A stretch of DNA of 64,000 nucleotides from Leptothoe kymatousa TAU-MAC 1615 (GCF_018739865.1 NZ_JADOER010000016.1:56923-120922), one strand, 5' to 3'. Positions 30,093 to 41,907 are shown, numbered from the stretch's first letter. Made by a program: numbers and translations. The notes: generated by a model not told the origin, from the letters alone.

Positions 30093-32516
30093 TTAGCTAC
30101 GTAGGCTAACTTTGAACTTTTTCTCGAGGGCTGCGCGAATTTTGTCTTGCAGCGGATCAATGTCTTGATCGGTTAGGGTGCGATCGCTAGCTCGGTAGAA
30201 CATGCGAAAGGCGAGGCTGCGCTGACCGTCGGGCACCCCCTTCCCTTTATATTCATCAAACAGGGTGACCGTTTCTAGCAACTGCCCCCCGGTGCGGGCG
30301 ATCAGCTTTTCGAGATCGGCAACCGACACCTCAACCGGGGCATAGAACGCAATGTCACGATCGGAGCCTGGATAGGTGGAATAGCCCTTGAATTTGGGAG
30401 CGCGGAAACGATCGCTCACCAAACAGGTTGCGATCGCGTCCCAGTTCAACTCAAAAACATAGACCTCGTCGGGTAAATCCCGCTCTTGGCGCAGTCGGGG
30501 ATGGAGCTGCCCAAAGGTTCCTAAACGAGTGCGGCCACGTACCCATAAAGACGCCGTCCGCCCTGGATGCAAACGCTCATCCTCACTATCGGGGCGGTAA
30601 TCTACCTCTAACCCCACCTGCCGCAGCACGGTTTCTAAAATGCCCTTGGCCTCGTACCAGGTCATGGGCGCCGTGGTGCCACTCCATTGGCCTTGGGCCG
30701 CATTGCCACCCAAAATTCCACCCACACGCTCGTACTCCTTCAGGGCACCATCTTCATTGGCAAACACATGGCCCATTTCAAACGCATTCAGAGCTCCATT
30801 ACCTTGCTCCAAGTTGAACTGAAACGCGTCGATCAGCCCTGACAACAAATCAGAACGCAGCGCCGAATACTCAGTAAAGAGTGGATTTTCTAACACCACG
30901 CGCTGGGGAGCTGGGTTTGTGAGGGAGTAGTGTAAGGCCTCAGTTAACCCGGCTCCGCGAAAAGCCGCTCGCAGCTGCCGCACCAAAGCCGCTTCGGGCG
31001 ATAAACGACCGCGCGATGTCTGCTGGGGCAGGGTACTGGTGAAGCGGTTGTAGCCAAACAGCCGCGCAACTTCTTCGATCAAATCGATTTCCCGCTCTAG
31101 GTCACGATACCGATAGGCCGGCACCGTGACCGTCCACGTATCCTCACCCTCAGGCTTTAAATGACAGCCCAAACGAGTCAGCGTATCTTCTACATCAGCG
31201 GCACTCAGCGCCCGCACCGCAACATCTTCGGCAATATAGCCCCCTAAAATCTGCTGGACTTTTGCAAGGCGCAAACTGACATTGCGAGTGGGCGTAATCT
31301 TACCAATATCAGTCCGCTCATCTTGCTGATGCATCACCTTGGCATCCGCCAACTCCACCATCAGTTGAATGGCACGATTGGACGCCAACTCCAGCTCAGC
31401 TGGATTCACACCGCGTTCGTAACGGGCCGAAGCCTCTGTGCGCAATCCCTGACTGCGCGCCGAACGACGAATCGCCGCCGCATCAAAGAAAGCCGCTTCT
31501 AAAAAGACATTTTGGGTGGCGCTATGCACCTCAGACTCTTCCCCACCCATCACACCCGCCAAGGCGACCGGAGCATCATTGGCCGTAATCACCAAGGTTT
31601 GATCCTTGAGCTTACGTTCTTGGGAATCAAGCGTTTTTAAGGTTTCGTTGGCTTGGCCAAAGCGCACACCGACGGTGGTGTCCTTGCCCTGGGTCAGGCG
31701 GTCGAGATCAAACGCGTGCAGCGGCTGGCCCCATTCCAACAAAACATAGTTAGTAATGTCCACCACATTATTAATAGACCGCGTCCCCGCAGCATCGAGT
31801 CGTTGCTGCAGCCAATCAGGAGACGGACCAATTTTGACATCCTTCAGCACCGTACCGATGTAAATGGGACAGGCCTTAGGCTCTGACAGCGCGATCTCAA
31901 CTTGCGATTGAGAACTAGTAGGAGCCTTCAGATCTTCGATGGGCAACTTTAGCTCAGCCCCTGTAATCGCCGCCAGTTCACGGGCAATCCCCACCATACT
32001 TAAAGCATCGGCGCGGTTCGCCGTAGATGATAGGTCTAGCACCGTATCATCCAAACCCAGCAGCGGTCGTACATCTTGACCCACGGTCAAATTTGGCTGC
32101 TCAAAAATATGAATTCCGTCCGACTCTTTGGCTAAGCCTAGCTCCGAAAGGGAGCAGATCATACCCGCAGATGGCACCCCACGAAGCTTACGGGGTTTTA
32201 TTTTTAAGTCCACCTGGGGCAAATAGGTATTCACCTTCGCCACCGCGACGTAAATGTCCGCACGCACATTGGCCGCACCACAGACAATTGTGGAAGCGTC
32301 AGCTTCGCCAATATCTACCGTACAAACACTCAGCTTGTCAGCGTCCGGATGGGGTTGGCGATCCGTTACCTTCCCAACGACCACACCATCCGCCCAAGTC
32401 TGGCGGTCTTCAATATCTTCAACTTCAAACCCCGCCATGGTGAGGGCATCGCCAATGGCCTCAGGTGTTAACTGTGGATCAACAAATTCTTTTAGCCAGC
32501 TGACAGAAATGCGCAT
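30093..32516 (-). CDS. pheT: Phenylalanyl-tRNA synthetase beta subunit
   Basis: [37 protein letters not shown] at internal Met (ATG at 32516); tRNA-bind, B3/B4, B5 and FDX-ACB domains ([19 protein letters not shown]). Confidence 0.96.
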   Translation of the reverse strand: MRISVSWLKEFVDPQLTPEAIGDALTMAGFEVEDIEDRQTWADGVVVGKVTDRQPHPDADKLSVCTVDIGEADASTIVCGAANVRADIYVAVAKVNTYLPQVDLKIKPRKLRGVPSAGMICSLSELGLAKESDGIHIFEQPNLTVGQDVRPLLGLDDTVLDLSSTANRADALSMVGIARELAAITGAELKLPIEDLKAPTSSQSQVEIALSEPKACPIYIGTVLKDVKIGPSPDWLQQRLDAAGTRSINNVVDITNYVLLEWGQPLHAFDLDRLTQGKDTTVGVRFGQANETLKTLDSQERKLKDQTLVITANDAPVALAGVMGGEESEVHSATQNVFLEAAFFDAAAIRRSARSQGLRTEASARYERGVNPAELELASNRAIQLMVELADAKVMHQQDERTDIGKITPTRNVSLRLAKVQQILGGYIAEDVAVRALSAADVEDTLTRLGCHLKPEGEDTWTVTVPAYRYRDLEREIDLIEEVARLFGYNRFTSTLPQQTSRGRLSPEAALVRQLRAAFRGAGLTEALHYSLTNPAPQRVVLENPLFTEYSALRSDLLSGLIDAFQFNLEQGNGALNAFEMGHVFANEDGALKEYERVGGILGGNAAQGQWSGTTAPMTWYEAKGILETVLRQVGLEVDYRPDSEDERLHPGRTASLWVRGRTRLGTFGQLHPRLRQERDLPDEVYVFELNWDAIATCLVSDRFRAPKFKGYSTYPGSDRDIAFYAPVEVSVADLEKLIARTGGQLLETVTLFDEYKGKGVPDGQRSLAFRMFYRASDRTLTDQDIDPLQDKIRAALEKKFKVSLRS

Positions 32517-33053
32517 GGAGCTTGAAGTAAGTGAGGACGTGGGCTGTAATAAACCCAAATATTCTACCGTTGAAGTCCCGTTTTACACGGACCGTTTCAG
32601 GGCACATTGATGCCCATGGCGTTCCCCTAAATTATCCTGAACTCACTTCCGAGATCTTTAAAGAAAATCAGTTCACAATTGCGCCTAGCCACTTGAAGGA
32701 TTGGATAAGATAATAGGAATAATAAAATCAAGGGCGTGTCTACCACGACAGTTGGCCTAGCCAAGTACCATAGCAATCACTTAATAAGTTTCCATATAGG
32801 CTTAAATGAAAGGATTTATTAAGGATAGAAGTGCATAAAATTAAGCTACTGGAAGAAACGTACCCATTCCATTACTCATGACTGATGAATAGAAATTGCT
32901 GTGTAATTAGAAATTACTGGAGCAAGTCTCAAGCAATTTCATATTTATGGGTTGGTATTAAAGGGTTAATTCCTTGCCCAGCTTTTTGAGATGTCGTGCC
33001 ATAGTTAATCGTAGCCCCAGCCATAGAGATATGGGCATGGTGGCTAAAGCTAG

Positions 33054-34664
33054 ATGACCTACTGCATCAATTCAGAGTGTCCTAATCCAAAAAATCCAGC
33101 CGCAGCCAGGGAATGTCTTGCCTGTGGCTCTGAGCTGTTGTTGCGCGATCGGTATCGTGTTAGCGGTACCTTGGGCCAAGGTGGCTTTGGAACTACATTT
33201 CTAGCCCATGATGAAGGGTTACCTGGCTGTCCCCCCTGCGTTATTAAACAGCTGCGGCCAACGGCGGAAGCGCCCCACATCATGCAAATGGCCCGAGATT
33301 TATTTGCTCGGGAAGCAAAAATTCTAGGCAAAATTGGCAATCACCCTCAACTCCCCAGGCTGTTAGATTATTTCGAAGCTCGCACAGATTTCTTTCTCGT
33401 CCAAGAGTATATTCACGGCGCTACCTTACAAAAAGAAGTAAAAACCCGTGGCGCCTTTAGTGAAGCTGGAGTCAAACAGTTTTTAAGTGAAATACTGCCA
33501 GTGATGCAGTACATTCATCGCAATCAAGTCATCCACCGAGATATTAAGCCGGCCAACCTGATTCGTCGCGATGCCGACAAGCAGCTGGTGCTGATTGACT
33601 TCGGAGCCGTTAAAGACAAAGTTAATCCCGTAAAAGCCAGTGAAGAATCTGGCCATACGGCCTTAACCGCCTATGCGGTGGGCACCCCCGGCTATGCGCC
33701 CCCCGAACAAATGGCTATGCGGCCAGTGTATGCCAGTGACATCTATGCCATCGGCGTGACGTGCCTATACTTGCTCACAGCCAAGTCCCCGAAGGAAATG
33801 TCCTACGATCCTCAAACAGGTGAAATCCTCTGGCAAGAGCATGTGCAAGTCAGCGAGCACTTTGCCGGGGTACTCAGCCAAATGCTCGAAATTTCGGTAC
33901 GCCATCGCTATAGCTCAGCCGATGCGATCCTAAGGGATCTGGACCTGGAGCCATATCTAGATAGCCTGGCTCAAAATATGGCCATTCCGACGGCGACCCC
34001 AAAAGACAATGACCCCATTAGTCAACCGAACCTAAACAGCGACGAAGCCGCGACCATCCTCGGCCTCGATGATTCCCAAGCTGGGGGATCGCCTTCCGCT
34101 CGCATGGCTGCAGCTATTCGGGCCCGTCGCGAGCGTCAAAACACAAAACCGTCTCCCGTCTCCCCTCGACGATCCTCTAGCAATTTGCTGTCGAGCAACT
34201 CCAGCCAATCTGGTCCCTTCTCTGGACAGGGGAAAAAGATTACCCCAGAAGCTGTGCAACGCGCTTATGAGCGAGGCCACCGGGACTTTTCCTTACAGCC
34301 CCTGGCCAAACTGAATTTACAGAAAATTAATTTAAGCGGTGCCAGCTTTGCCAGTGCCCAGCTTAACGATTGCAACTTACAATCCGCTGATTTAAGCAAC
34401 GTTAACCTGACCAAAGCAGACCTACGCCAGTGCAATTTGAAAAATGCCAAGCTATCTAACGCTTACATGGGTGAGGCGAACCTCGAAAATAGTGATTTGC
34501 GCGGTGCCAATTTAAATCGAAGCAACCTCGTAGGGGCTAATTTACGCGGTGCCAATCTGTGTGGAGCAGATCTAACGGGAGCAAACCTAACCGAAGCCCA
34601 GCTATCTACCACCAAAACCAACTGGTCTACCATCTATCCCAATGGTCGCCGTGGCCTACGCTAA
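33054..34664 (+). CDS. Ser/Thr protein kinase with N-terminal Cys motif and C-terminal pentapeptide repeats (SpkB-like)
   Basis: MTYCINSECPNPKNPAAARECLACGS; LGQGGFGTTFLAHD; VIHRDIKPANLI; IDFGAVKD; A(N/D)LxxA pentapeptide repeats. Confidence 0.92.
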   Translation: MTYCINSECPNPKNPAAARECLACGSELLLRDRYRVSGTLGQGGFGTTFLAHDEGLPGCPPCVIKQLRPTAEAPHIMQMARDLFAREAKILGKIGNHPQLPRLLDYFEARTDFFLVQEYIHGATLQKEVKTRGAFSEAGVKQFLSEILPVMQYIHRNQVIHRDIKPANLIRRDADKQLVLIDFGAVKDKVNPVKASEESGHTALTAYAVGTPGYAPPEQMAMRPVYASDIYAIGVTCLYLLTAKSPKEMSYDPQTGEILWQEHVQVSEHFAGVLSQMLEISVRHRYSSADAILRDLDLEPYLDSLAQNMAIPTATPKDNDPISQPNLNSDEAATILGLDDSQAGGSPSARMAAAIRARRERQNTKPSPVSPRRSSSNLLSSNSSQSGPFSGQGKKITPEAVQRAYERGHRDFSLQPLAKLNLQKINLSGASFASAQLNDCNLQSADLSNVNLTKADLRQCNLKNAKLSNAYMGEANLENSDLRGANLNRSNLVGANLRGANLCGADLTGANLTEAQLSTTKTNWSTIYPNGRRGLR

Positions 34665-34755
34665 AGATCTCTCGGATTTCGCCCTGGACAGCACCGATTT
34701 TTCCTGAGCCGCGTTAGTATAGCAAAGGTGTTTTTTGTGACAGTCTGTAAATTTT

Positions 34756-34965
34756 ATGTTTCTCGATGAACTAACACCCATTGTGCAAGAAATTTTAGGT
34801 CAGCCAGGCGCATTCCTCGGTGGATTTACATCGGCTTTGTTAAAGCTCAACCTTGGTGACGACCCAGTAAAAAGCTGGTTGGAAAACCAAGGGGCTAGTG
34901 CTCCTAACCAGGACGACAGTGATGATAGTTCGGGCAAAGGGCCCCAGACTATTTCGATTGACTAG
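34756..34965 (+). CDS. Conserved small hypothetical protein
   Basis: 69-aa ORF MFLDELTPIVQEILGQPGAFLGGFTSALLKLNLGDDPVKSWLENQG. Confidence 0.6.
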   Translation: MFLDELTPIVQEILGQPGAFLGGFTSALLKLNLGDDPVKSWLENQGASAPNQDDSDDSSGKGPQTISID

Positions 34966-35008
34966 TGGTCTAGAAAGACTAATCCGATTTTTTAGCGTTG
35001 TCGCCGCA

Positions 35009-35644
35009 CTACCCTAGAAGTTCATGCATCCAAACTTCCAGCTTGGCTGCAAGGGCTGAATTAGGGGATTGGGTCAGTAATGCTAACGAACGTTCGTAAT
35101 CACCAATGGCACAGTTCCAATGGCCGTCTAGGTGATAAGTTCGCCCACGTTCTGCATATACATGGGCCTTTAAACTCCCAAAAAATAGAGCTAGGTCAAA
35201 GCACGTAATCGCGTCGTCATAGAGTTTGAGATTTCTCAGCAGAATCCCTTGCTCCAGACGGGCCATTAGGTTGCATGGGTTTAAATTAATCGCACAGTCG
35301 TAGTCAGAGATCGCGGCATGCCAATACCCCATGATTGCGTTGCACTTGGCTCGACTACTATAAATTTCATCTCCACTGGGATTGAGCCGTAGAGCTTGGC
35401 TGTAATCGCCCAGCGCTTGGGACCATTGATGACAATGGTAATAAATTAATCCTCGATGGCTGTAATAGTCTGCATTACTAGGTTCTTGCGCAATGAGGTA
35501 GTTGAGCAAGCGTAGCCCTTGACCATAGTTTTTGGCTTTAATAGCTATGTGAACGTTTTGATGTAAACGTTTCTTAGTTGCCAGGGTCATCTGCTGTCCT
35601 GAATGATTTACCTGGTCTGTTTTAATCGTGGATAAGATTGACAT
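35009..35644 (-). CDS. TPR-repeat protein
   Basis: Tandem TPR units: ADYYSHRGLIYYHCHQWSQALGDYSQALRLNPSGDEIYSSRAKCNAIMGYWHAAISDYDCAINLNP. Confidence 0.85.
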   Translation of the reverse strand: MSILSTIKTDQVNHSGQQMTLATKKRLHQNVHIAIKAKNYGQGLRLLNYLIAQEPSNADYYSHRGLIYYHCHQWSQALGDYSQALRLNPSGDEIYSSRAKCNAIMGYWHAAISDYDCAINLNPCNLMARLEQGILLRNLKLYDDAITCFDLALFFGSLKAHVYAERGRTYHLDGHWNCAIGDYERSLALLTQSPNSALAAKLEVWMHELLG

Positions 35645-36215
35645 CGGAAGGGTTACTCCCTACAACAGGTCAAAGAAATTTATTAAGAAGGGTCAACTAT
35701 TTGGATAGGGTTTTGTAGATTGTGACGATGTTGGGCAAAACCATGGGGGTGCAAATTATGCTGAGAATTGAAAATTCCCCATATTCATCAGCACACCTCC
35801 GGCGTAGAGCCCTCAATAAGCGCAGTTACAACAACACTATTAGTAGAATGGTTGCATAGCGGTTATTTTTATCTCAACCGCAAAAGAACGGAGTTCAGAC
35901 TGGACAGACTTTGATACAGCCAGTTTTGACCGTAAATTTACCCAGATAAGCTCCCAATCGATACAATCTCTAATTTTTTGGAGAATAGATAGCTTTTTCT
36001 AATCAGCAAGCGTCAGCATTTTGAACTCTGCAATTCCAAAAGCAGCGGCCATTGCTATAGCTATCAATACTTCTCCACCATGTGGAACCACCATAGGTTG
36101 CTGAAAGTTAACACTCGTGGGGTTTTATAACGTATTTGTTGATGTTGCTGTGGGTCTAGCGGAAGAGGGTTAGGATGATGGGCGATACAGTACGCAATTT
36201 TCTTGCGGGACGTCC

Positions 36216-36680
36216 ATGAGTTTATCTTCTATGCCAACTGCACTTTCAGATAACGACTATGTCATTGTTGGTTTAGCCCACTGCTTTACAAAGCAAGACG
36301 GAAATGTCGTACCAGTTAAGATTTTGGAACCCATTCCTTCAGCCTACTTTGAAGCACTGCTTAAGGGAGTACCGACGTCCTACAAAGCACTATATGGCCT
36401 GAAGTTGGGAGAGATCGTACAGGATGCTCAACCGATCAAGCCATCTTCAAATATCGCCACTGACGATGATGTAGCATTCTGTGAAAGTTTTGCGGAGCGG
36501 GCAAAAGCCGCTGCGAGAACTTATCAAAGTCGAGAAGATTTACAAAAGTCGGTTCCTTACGGCCAAAGCTATGAAGGAGTAAATTTTTCCACTGAAAAGA
36601 AACGGATCTTGAATTCTACTCATCAGGTAACGGCAGAAGATAATGTCAAGCAGCATAAATATACCCATATGACGCTTTGA
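36216..36680 (+). CDS. Hypothetical protein
   Basis: 154-aa ORF with coding-like composition, followed directly by a strong palindromic terminator. Confidence 0.6.
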   Translation: MSLSSMPTALSDNDYVIVGLAHCFTKQDGNVVPVKILEPIPSAYFEALLKGVPTSYKALYGLKLGEIVQDAQPIKPSSNIATDDDVAFCESFAERAKAAARTYQSREDLQKSVPYGQSYEGVNFSTEKKRILNSTHQVTAEDNVKQHKYTHMTL

Positions 36681-36729
36681 CCCATGGGGCAGTATCTTCG
36701 AGGCCAAACACAGCTACTGCGTTGAAAAG

Positions 36730-36773
36730 AATAAAGAAGCGCGGCAATTATATAATTGCCGCGCTTCTTTATT
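36730..36773. terminator. 44-bp perfect palindrome, probable bidirectional terminator
   Basis: aataaagaagcgcggcaattat|ataattgccgcgcttctttatt: 22+22 exact palindrome with A/T-rich ends, between convergent genes. Confidence 0.85.
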
Positions 36774-36888
36774 AATTGATGAAATTGATAACTCTGGAAA
36801 AACTTGCAGGCTCATTATGTTTTTGGTGCGATCGCAGGCAACCGACCAAAACCAATGAGCTAACAACTAAACCCTTGAACAATGAACT

Positions 36889-37026
36889 CTAACGGAAGCC
36901 AACAGAGGCCTGCCAAACAAATGCGAGCAACAAAAAGAAGACAGGCAAAATAGGCAAAATATCTACCAAGGGCGCAAATGCTTGGTAAGCTTCGGGGAGT
37001 TTAGCTAACAGTAGGACCGCGTCCAT
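36889..37026 (-). CDS. psbK: Photosystem II reaction centre protein K
   Basis: Absent from the ORF track (45 aa). Reverse-strand translation [45 protein letters not shown], matching PsbK ([37 protein letters not shown]). Confidence 0.97.
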   Translation of the reverse strand: MDAVLLLAKLPEAYQAFAPLVDILPILPVFFLLLAFVWQASVGFR

Positions 37027-37117
37027 GAAAACCTCTCTACGTTGGCGACAGTTTGCTTAATAATTGACTCACATCCTAACATGCCGTGGTAACAGGCCAG
37101 CTTTATTAACAATTGGC

Positions 37118-38242
37118 TTAGGCGTCTGTTGTAGAGGGTTCCAGCCATTTTTCAAACTGAGTCACAAACTGATTTTGTAAAATTGCTTTACGAATAGCCT
37201 GGGTAAATCTAATTAACTCCGTGATGTTGTGAATAGACAACAGCGTATATGCCAGCAGCTCATGGGCATGGATGAGATGGCACAAATAAGCACGGGTAAA
37301 GGTTTGACACGTATAACAGGGACAGGTTTCATCCAGGGGCGTCAGATCTCGTCGAAACTTTTGATTTTTTAAATTCCAGCGTTCGCCCTGCACCAAAGCC
37401 GCACCATGGCGGGCTAGGCGGGTCGGAATAACACAATCAAACAGATCCATGCCAGCTGCGATCGCTTGGGCCATTTCCCGATAGGTGCCCACCCCCATCA
37501 GATAACGGGGTTTATCCAGGGGCAATAGCGGTGTTGTCGCTTGCACAATTTTTTCAATCAGTTCCGGTGGTTCGCCCACACTCACCCCGCCAATGGCATA
37601 GCCAGGTAAATCAAGTTGCACTAATTGCTCGGCCGCTTGCCGACGCAGATCTAAATGCACCCCACCTTGAACAATGCCAAATAACGCCTGATCACTACGC
37701 TGATGGGCGTCAATACACCGCTTGAGCCAACGATAGGTACGATCGGTTGCCGCTTCCACAGCCTCTCGGTCAGCTGGATAGGGGGGGCATTCATCAAAGG
37801 CCATGATCACATCTGCCCCCAGATGATTTTGAATACGAATAGAATCCTCTGGCCCCATGTTAATCACCCGGCCATCCCGGGGAGAACGGAAGGTAACCCC
37901 CGATTCTGCGATGGTCCGAATTTTACTGAGGCTAAATACCTGAAACCCACCAGAATCAGTCAAGATGGGGCCATCCCATCCCATAAATCGATGCAAACCA
38001 CCGGCGGCGGCCACCAGATCTTCGCCAGGTTGCAAATGTAAATGATAGGTATTCGCTAAAACCATTTGGGCACCAGCATCATGCAGCTGGGCTGGTGTCA
38101 CGGTTTTAACATTGGCCAGGGTGCCCACGGGCATAAATCGTGGCGTATGCACAGGACCATGGGGCGTATGAAAGGTCCCGGCCCTTGCTTGCGTATGGGA
38201 ACAGGACGCCTGACATTCAAAGGAAAATTGGGGGGTAGCCAA
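37118..38242 (-). CDS. tgt: tRNA-guanine transglycosylase (queuine tRNA-ribosyltransferase)
   Basis: [46 protein letters not shown], zinc ligands [22 protein letters not shown]. Confidence 0.97.
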   Translation of the reverse strand: MATPQFSFECQASCSHTQARAGTFHTPHGPVHTPRFMPVGTLANVKTVTPAQLHDAGAQMVLANTYHLHLQPGEDLVAAAGGLHRFMGWDGPILTDSGGFQVFSLSKIRTIAESGVTFRSPRDGRVINMGPEDSIRIQNHLGADVIMAFDECPPYPADREAVEAATDRTYRWLKRCIDAHQRSDQALFGIVQGGVHLDLRRQAAEQLVQLDLPGYAIGGVSVGEPPELIEKIVQATTPLLPLDKPRYLMGVGTYREMAQAIAAGMDLFDCVIPTRLARHGAALVQGERWNLKNQKFRRDLTPLDETCPCYTCQTFTRAYLCHLIHAHELLAYTLLSIHNITELIRFTQAIRKAILQNQFVTQFEKWLEPSTTDA

Positions 38243-38312
38243 CGGTTAGCGCAATCCTATGTAGCTGTTGTCTAGCAACCGTACTAGATTAAATAGGACA
38301 GACACAAGCGGA

Positions 38313-38768
38313 CTAGCTACCAAAGTTATTACCATCATCGTCGAGACACGCGTCTAAGCGGGCCGTTAACGCTTCGGCCAACATCGCCTCTAGGGTGGCG
38401 TCGTTGAGACTACAGGTCGTGCGCTCGGTTAAAGGATTAGACGACGGCAAAATTCGCAAGCAGCGATTATCTTGCATTAAATCAAAATAAGTCTGATTAT
38501 CATCCAGTTGACCCATTTCCATGTAGTCAAAACTCGTGACATTGAGATACAGGCTACTGTTTGCCACTAGGGTTGCCTGCTGGGGGTCACTAAACACTTC
38601 CACCACATAGCCTTCGCCCTGTTTAAGAACCTGTTCTTCTTGGGTATGGATATATCGCACACGACCTAGATGCTGCAAAATACGCACCATGTCTTTTTTA
38701 TTGATCACAGTGCCCGTATCAACAAGACAGGGAGCTGGCAAAGAAGTTGTTGAAGGTTGGTAGCTCAT
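38313..38768 (-). CDS. Conserved cyanobacterial hypothetical protein
   Basis: Internal Met MSYQPSTTSLPAPCLVDTGTVINKKDMVRILQHLGRVRYIHTQEEQ is the more likely start than the annotated ORF start. Confidence 0.6.
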   Translation of the reverse strand: MSYQPSTTSLPAPCLVDTGTVINKKDMVRILQHLGRVRYIHTQEEQVLKQGEGYVVEVFSDPQQATLVANSSLYLNVTSFDYMEMGQLDDNQTYFDLMQDNRCLRILPSSNPLTERTTCSLNDATLEAMLAEALTARLDACLDDDGNNFGS

Positions 38769-39034
38769 AATGGAGTCGGTAGATGGGTTCTTGTAGCAGT
38801 CAGACCCGTGAAACACCGAGGCTAATAACAATCTATACTCAAGATAGATTAAATCTGAGTATTTGGAACACCCACGGCGAAAATAATCTTGTTCCAGGCA
38901 GTTCACCTTTGGTCCCTATAGTATTCGGCAAATTCTCGCACTGCCTTCAGCCAGAGTACTGAATAACTAAATTTTCAGAAACTATTTATTGGCTTTTTAT
39001 CCGCCGATTGGGGAAAGATTAATGATTTGGCATT

Positions 39035-39853
39035 GTGACCCTAGCTGAAAGGATAACGAAAACACTTGCTGAGCAAATGAGGACACTTGCCCACAAGGTC
39101 TCTGGCATATGGGCCACCGTCAATGGGGCCATTTTGTTTTACACCCGCATACCACTACCGCACCGTTGGCCTGCCAAGTTTGCCCGCATCGCCCTGATTG
39201 TCCCGTGGGTTGGGGTCGGCTTAGGCGTCCTCTTAAGCGGCCTGGATAGGCTGATGGGGACCTTAGGACTATCCCTTGAGCTAGGTAGTGCCCTGGTCGT
39301 TTTGACCGGTGTGTGGCTCACTGGGGGCCTGCACCTAGATGGGGCGATGGATACGGGCGATGGTCTAGCGGTGCAGGATGATCAACAGCGGCTGGTGGCC
39401 ATGGCCGATAGCCGCACAGGGGCATTTGGCGTCATGGTCGGGGTTGCGATTTTATTGCTCAAAACCATCGCTTTTGCTGGCATTACCCACCATCGATGGT
39501 TTGCCTTAATCTCAGCTACTGCCTGGGGCCGCTGGGGTCAACAGTGGGCCATTGGCAGATATGCCTACCTTAAACCTGAGGGAAAGGGAGCTTTTCACAA
39601 ACAAGCGATTCCGTCCTGTTGGCAGGCTCTACCTGCGGCCCTGGGCTTAGTGGGCTTGACCGGCATAGCCATGACATTGGGATGGATCCGGTGGCCCTCT
39701 GGTCTAATGGCCGTCGGGCTCGGCCTGGGCCATGCTTATGTCCTGGCAGGCTGGCTAAATCGCAGAATTGGGGGCCATACGGGGGACACCTATGGGGCCA
39801 TGGTGGAATGGGGAGAAGTGGCTGTACTCGTTGGCCTAGCGGCTGTTAACTAA
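39035..39853 (+). CDS. cobS: Adenosylcobinamide-GDP ribazoletransferase (cobalamin synthase)
   Basis: [62 protein letters not shown]. Confidence 0.95.
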   Translation: MTLAERITKTLAEQMRTLAHKVSGIWATVNGAILFYTRIPLPHRWPAKFARIALIVPWVGVGLGVLLSGLDRLMGTLGLSLELGSALVVLTGVWLTGGLHLDGAMDTGDGLAVQDDQQRLVAMADSRTGAFGVMVGVAILLLKTIAFAGITHHRWFALISATAWGRWGQQWAIGRYAYLKPEGKGAFHKQAIPSCWQALPAALGLVGLTGIAMTLGWIRWPSGLMAVGLGLGHAYVLAGWLNRRIGGHTGDTYGAMVEWGEVAVLVGLAAVN

Positions 39854-40810
39854 AGGCGCGTTAGATGAGGTTAGGGCAGCGTCTTGAAATAGGGGCGTAC
39901 TGAGGTAACGCTCACCAAAGCTGGGCTGAATTACAACGATTAGCTTGTCTGCATTGTCTGCTCGCCGACCGATTTCAATGGCCGCACATAGGGCTGCACC
40001 GCTGGAAATGCCCGATAAAATTCCTTCTTCTTTAGCCAGACGCCGACCAAATGCGATCGCATCTTCATCGGGGACAGCAATCACCTCATCAATCAGATCC
40101 ACCTGCAGCACATCGGGCACAAACCCGGCTCCAATCCCCTGGATTTTGTGGGGGCCGGGCTTTCCCCCCGTCAGCACTTGGCTATTGGCCGGTTCCACAG
40201 CTATCGTCTGGAAACTCGGCTTGCGACGTTTCAATATTTCACTCACACCCGTAATGGTGCCGCCGGTGCCCACACCGGCCACCAAAAAATCTACTTTTCC
40301 TTCCGTATCCTGCCAAATCTCCTCAGCCGTAGTCCGGCGATGCATATCTGGATTCGCCGGGTTTCTAAACTGTTGCAGCATATAGGCATTGGGTGTGGCT
40401 GCCACAATTTGTTGCGCCCGTTGAATACAGCCCGCCATCCCCTCATTACCAGGAGTGAGCTCCAATTCAGCGCCATAGGCACGCAACATCGCCCGCCGCT
40501 CCGCACTCATGGTTTCCGGCATCGTCAAAATCAAACGATAGCCCTTAGCCGCAGAGACCATCGCTAGGGCAATGCCAGTATTGCCAGAGGTGGGCTCTAC
40601 CAACGTGGTTTTCCCAGGTTGAATCGTCCCCGCAGCCTCTGCGGCCGCAATCATATTGACACCGATGCGATCCTTCACCGAAGCAGACGGATTCATCCCC
40701 TCTAACTTCAAGACAATTTGAGCCACACAGCCCTCGGCCTGAGGAATACGATTGAGTTGTACCAGCGGTGTACGACCTACCAGTTCTGTAATATTTTGGG
40801 CGATCCGCAT
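39836..40810 (-). CDS. cysK: Cysteine synthase A (O-acetylserine sulfhydrylase)
   Basis: [19 protein letters not shown] (PLP Lys), [42 protein letters not shown]. Confidence 0.96.
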   Translation of the reverse strand: MRIAQNITELVGRTPLVQLNRIPQAEGCVAQIVLKLEGMNPSASVKDRIGVNMIAAAEAAGTIQPGKTTLVEPTSGNTGIALAMVSAAKGYRLILTMPETMSAERRAMLRAYGAELELTPGNEGMAGCIQRAQQIVAATPNAYMLQQFRNPANPDMHRRTTAEEIWQDTEGKVDFLVAGVGTGGTITGVSEILKRRKPSFQTIAVEPANSQVLTGGKPGPHKIQGIGAGFVPDVLQVDLIDEVIAVPDEDAIAFGRRLAKEEGILSGISSGAALCAAIEIGRRADNADKLIVVIQPSFGERYLSTPLFQDAALTSSNAPLVNSR

Positions 40811-40827
40811 AGCCAGTTTCCGATGCG

Positions 40828-41307
40828 CTAGATGTAATACATTAAATCGACTTGATGTTTGGCGTTACGCTGCTCAACCAAGTCTTGGAGTGTGTGGGCA
40901 GAGAGCACTTCACGAGCAGCCGTTTGTACGTCGGTCCAAAAGGAGCGAACAACTTGGCGCTCAGTTGTCAGTACAGCATCGCTTGCATCGTCCTTATTTT
41001 CCAAGCCTTCGATACAATTCACAACGTCTAGCAACCTCACATTCCAGGGAGCTTGAGACAATAAATAGCCCCCCTTAGCGCCCCGCTGACTTTTGACAAA
41101 GCCCGCTCGGCGGAGGGTGGCCAAAAGCTGCTCCAAATAGCGATCGGGAATATTCTGTTGAGATGCGATTTGACGGATTTGTAGGGGGTCCCCTTGGTCG
41201 TAGTGCAAACTGAGCTCCAATAGAGCCAGCAGAGCATATTCACTTTTGCAGGAAAGTTCCACAGGGCGGCATAGCTGCAACCCCTTTAGTATACTCCGGT
41301 TCTCCAC
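40828..41307 (-). CDS. Rrf2-family transcriptional regulator
   Basis: [70 protein letters not shown]. Confidence 0.92.
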   Translation of the reverse strand: MENRSILKGLQLCRPVELSCKSEYALLALLELSLHYDQGDPLQIRQIASQQNIPDRYLEQLLATLRRAGFVKSQRGAKGGYLLSQAPWNVRLLDVVNCIEGLENKDDASDAVLTTERQVVRSFWTDVQTAAREVLSAHTLQDLVEQRNAKHQVDLMYYI

Positions 41308-41327
41308 TGGGGAATAGATATTTACAT

Positions 41328-41705
41328 TTATGGACTATGGGTTGGGGGCACAGCATCGGAGGCATCGCTGGCCTGCAAACGCTCCATCAAACGACTATAG
41401 TTTGGATGCATCCGAGGATGGAGCAAACGCTTGACCGGTTTGTCTTGCTGAATATGCTGCTCTAGAATTTCATCCACATCCTGGGCACGCACCCGGCAGT
41501 ACCAAATATTGTCAGGTGCCACTCGCACCATGGGCCCCGAACCACATTGCCCCAGGCAAGAGCTGGCCGACACCATCAGGTCGCTGGTGGCATGTTGTTT
41601 CAGGGCCGCCAACACCTCCGCCGATTGAAAACGCTGACAGCTGCGATATTGACAAACCTGAATAAACCGGCGGTTGGGGTCGGACGAAGCGGGACCAGGA
41701 TTCAC
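41328..41705 (-). CDS. Thioredoxin-like [2Fe-2S] ferredoxin
   Basis: VCQYRSCQ...SSCLGQCGSGPMVRVAPDNIWYCRVRAQDVDEILEQHI: CxxxxC...CxxxC pattern of Trx-fold ferredoxins. Confidence 0.85.
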   Translation of the reverse strand: MNPGPASSDPNRRFIQVCQYRSCQRFQSAEVLAALKQHATSDLMVSASSCLGQCGSGPMVRVAPDNIWYCRVRAQDVDEILEQHIQQDKPVKRLLHPRMHPNYSRLMERLQASDASDAVPPTHSP

Positions 41706-41855
41706 TATACGAATTTCCTTAGTTAAATAGCTGTTAAATAGCCATGCAGCTTAGCCTGCTGACCGGTAGCGCTTGGAGCTGAAGCGATCTATGGCACATA
41801 CCCTCGGCCAGATCGTCCAGATGGCGGGCCCAGCAATAGTTTCGCTTTAAAGCCA

Positions 41856-41907
41856 AATAGCTGCAGGTTTAGTATGCCTCCGTAATTGGAGAAAACCCGC
41901 AGCTATT
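41856..41907. other. Intergenic imperfect stem-loop
   Basis: aatagctgcaggttt ... aaacccgcagctatt (one non-complementary pair) with nested ctcc-gtaatt-ggag. Confidence 0.6.
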
